The position numbers and the translations under genes were made by a program. The notes under the pieces were generated by a model. The model had not been told where the DNA came from. It saw only the letters and a list, made by a program, of their open reading frames with translations, and ran no database searches. 64,000 bases of DNA from Musa acuminata AAA Group (taxonomy: Eukaryota > Streptophyta > Magnoliopsida > Zingiberales > Musaceae): assembly GCF_036884655.1 (NCBI RefSeq), contig NC_088338.1, forward strand, positions 5,739,501 to 5,803,500, written 5' to 3'. This document shows, piece after piece, positions 63,841 through 64,000 of the stretch (the stretch's first letter is position 1; each line of letters starts with the position of its first letter).

Positions 63841-64000
63841 ATACGATTAGTTGGTCAAGTTTCTCGAGGCTCACCCATATTACGATTTGAGATCTTGCCT
63901 ACGATATAGAGATGTCACCGATGACCTGAAGACATAGTATGCTTGGTTGAGTCCCTCGAGGGCATATCATCGAATCAGACTCATTTTGTAACGATGGTGA

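Overview
This window is nuclear DNA from a flowering plant. The evidence is eight intron-rich genes with plant-specific families among them (INDETERMINATE-domain zinc finger, PUX protein, plant ARGONAUTE1 with a miR168 site), many AT and GA/CT microsatellites, and decayed retroelements. The very GC-rich exons of the zinc-finger and adenylate kinase genes next to AT-rich introns suggest a monocot, possibly a banana/ginger-type lineage. That placement is an inference; nothing here fixes the species. Nothing prokaryotic is present: no operons, CRISPR arrays or rRNA genes were seen.

Layout: (1) 27-1135, minus: 5' part of the RNA polymerase II subunit 4 gene, which runs off the left edge inside what looks like a U12-type intron. 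(2) 2397-7499, minus: CTNNBL1 (beta-catenin-like protein 1), 8 exons. (3) 8332-13673, plus: plastid/mitochondrial-type adenylate kinase, 4 exons, divergent from CTNNBL1. Its first intron carries two inverted miniature LTR elements and a 149-bp duplication. (4) 16209-22302, minus: PUX7-like UBX protein, 10 exons. (5) 22.3-29.6 kb: gene-poor, with a decayed Ty3/gypsy gag. (6) 29585-32043, plus: IDD zinc-finger transcription factor, 3 exons. (7) 34056-41961, minus: AGO1, 22 coding exons, with a 2.3-kb leader intron containing a tandem repeat. (8) 45-49 kb: AT-rich, with a decayed LINE reverse transcriptase. (9) 49548-56560, plus: canopy-like ER saposin-fold protein, 9 exons, with an Au SINE in intron 1. 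(10) 57415-60959, minus: small chloroplast-envelope-type membrane protein, 5 exons. (11) 61-64 kb: TGGGCY-rich upstream DNA, a LINE endonuclease relic, an LTR-like repeat and a long TA tract.

The genes do not form a pathway. They are ordinary housekeeping and regulatory loci: transcription, splicing, nucleotide balance, p97/CDC48 adaptor, RNA silencing, ER folding and plastid envelope. All exon models were assembled by hand from splice-site phase and remembered family resemblance, and every CDS model closes in frame. I found no convincing novel multi-gene system. The most unusual items are the intronic inverted miniature-LTR pair in adenylate kinase, the tandem repeat in the AGO1 leader intron, the probable U12 intron in NRPB4, and the GC-AG/GT-AG ambiguity at CTNNBL1 intron 1.
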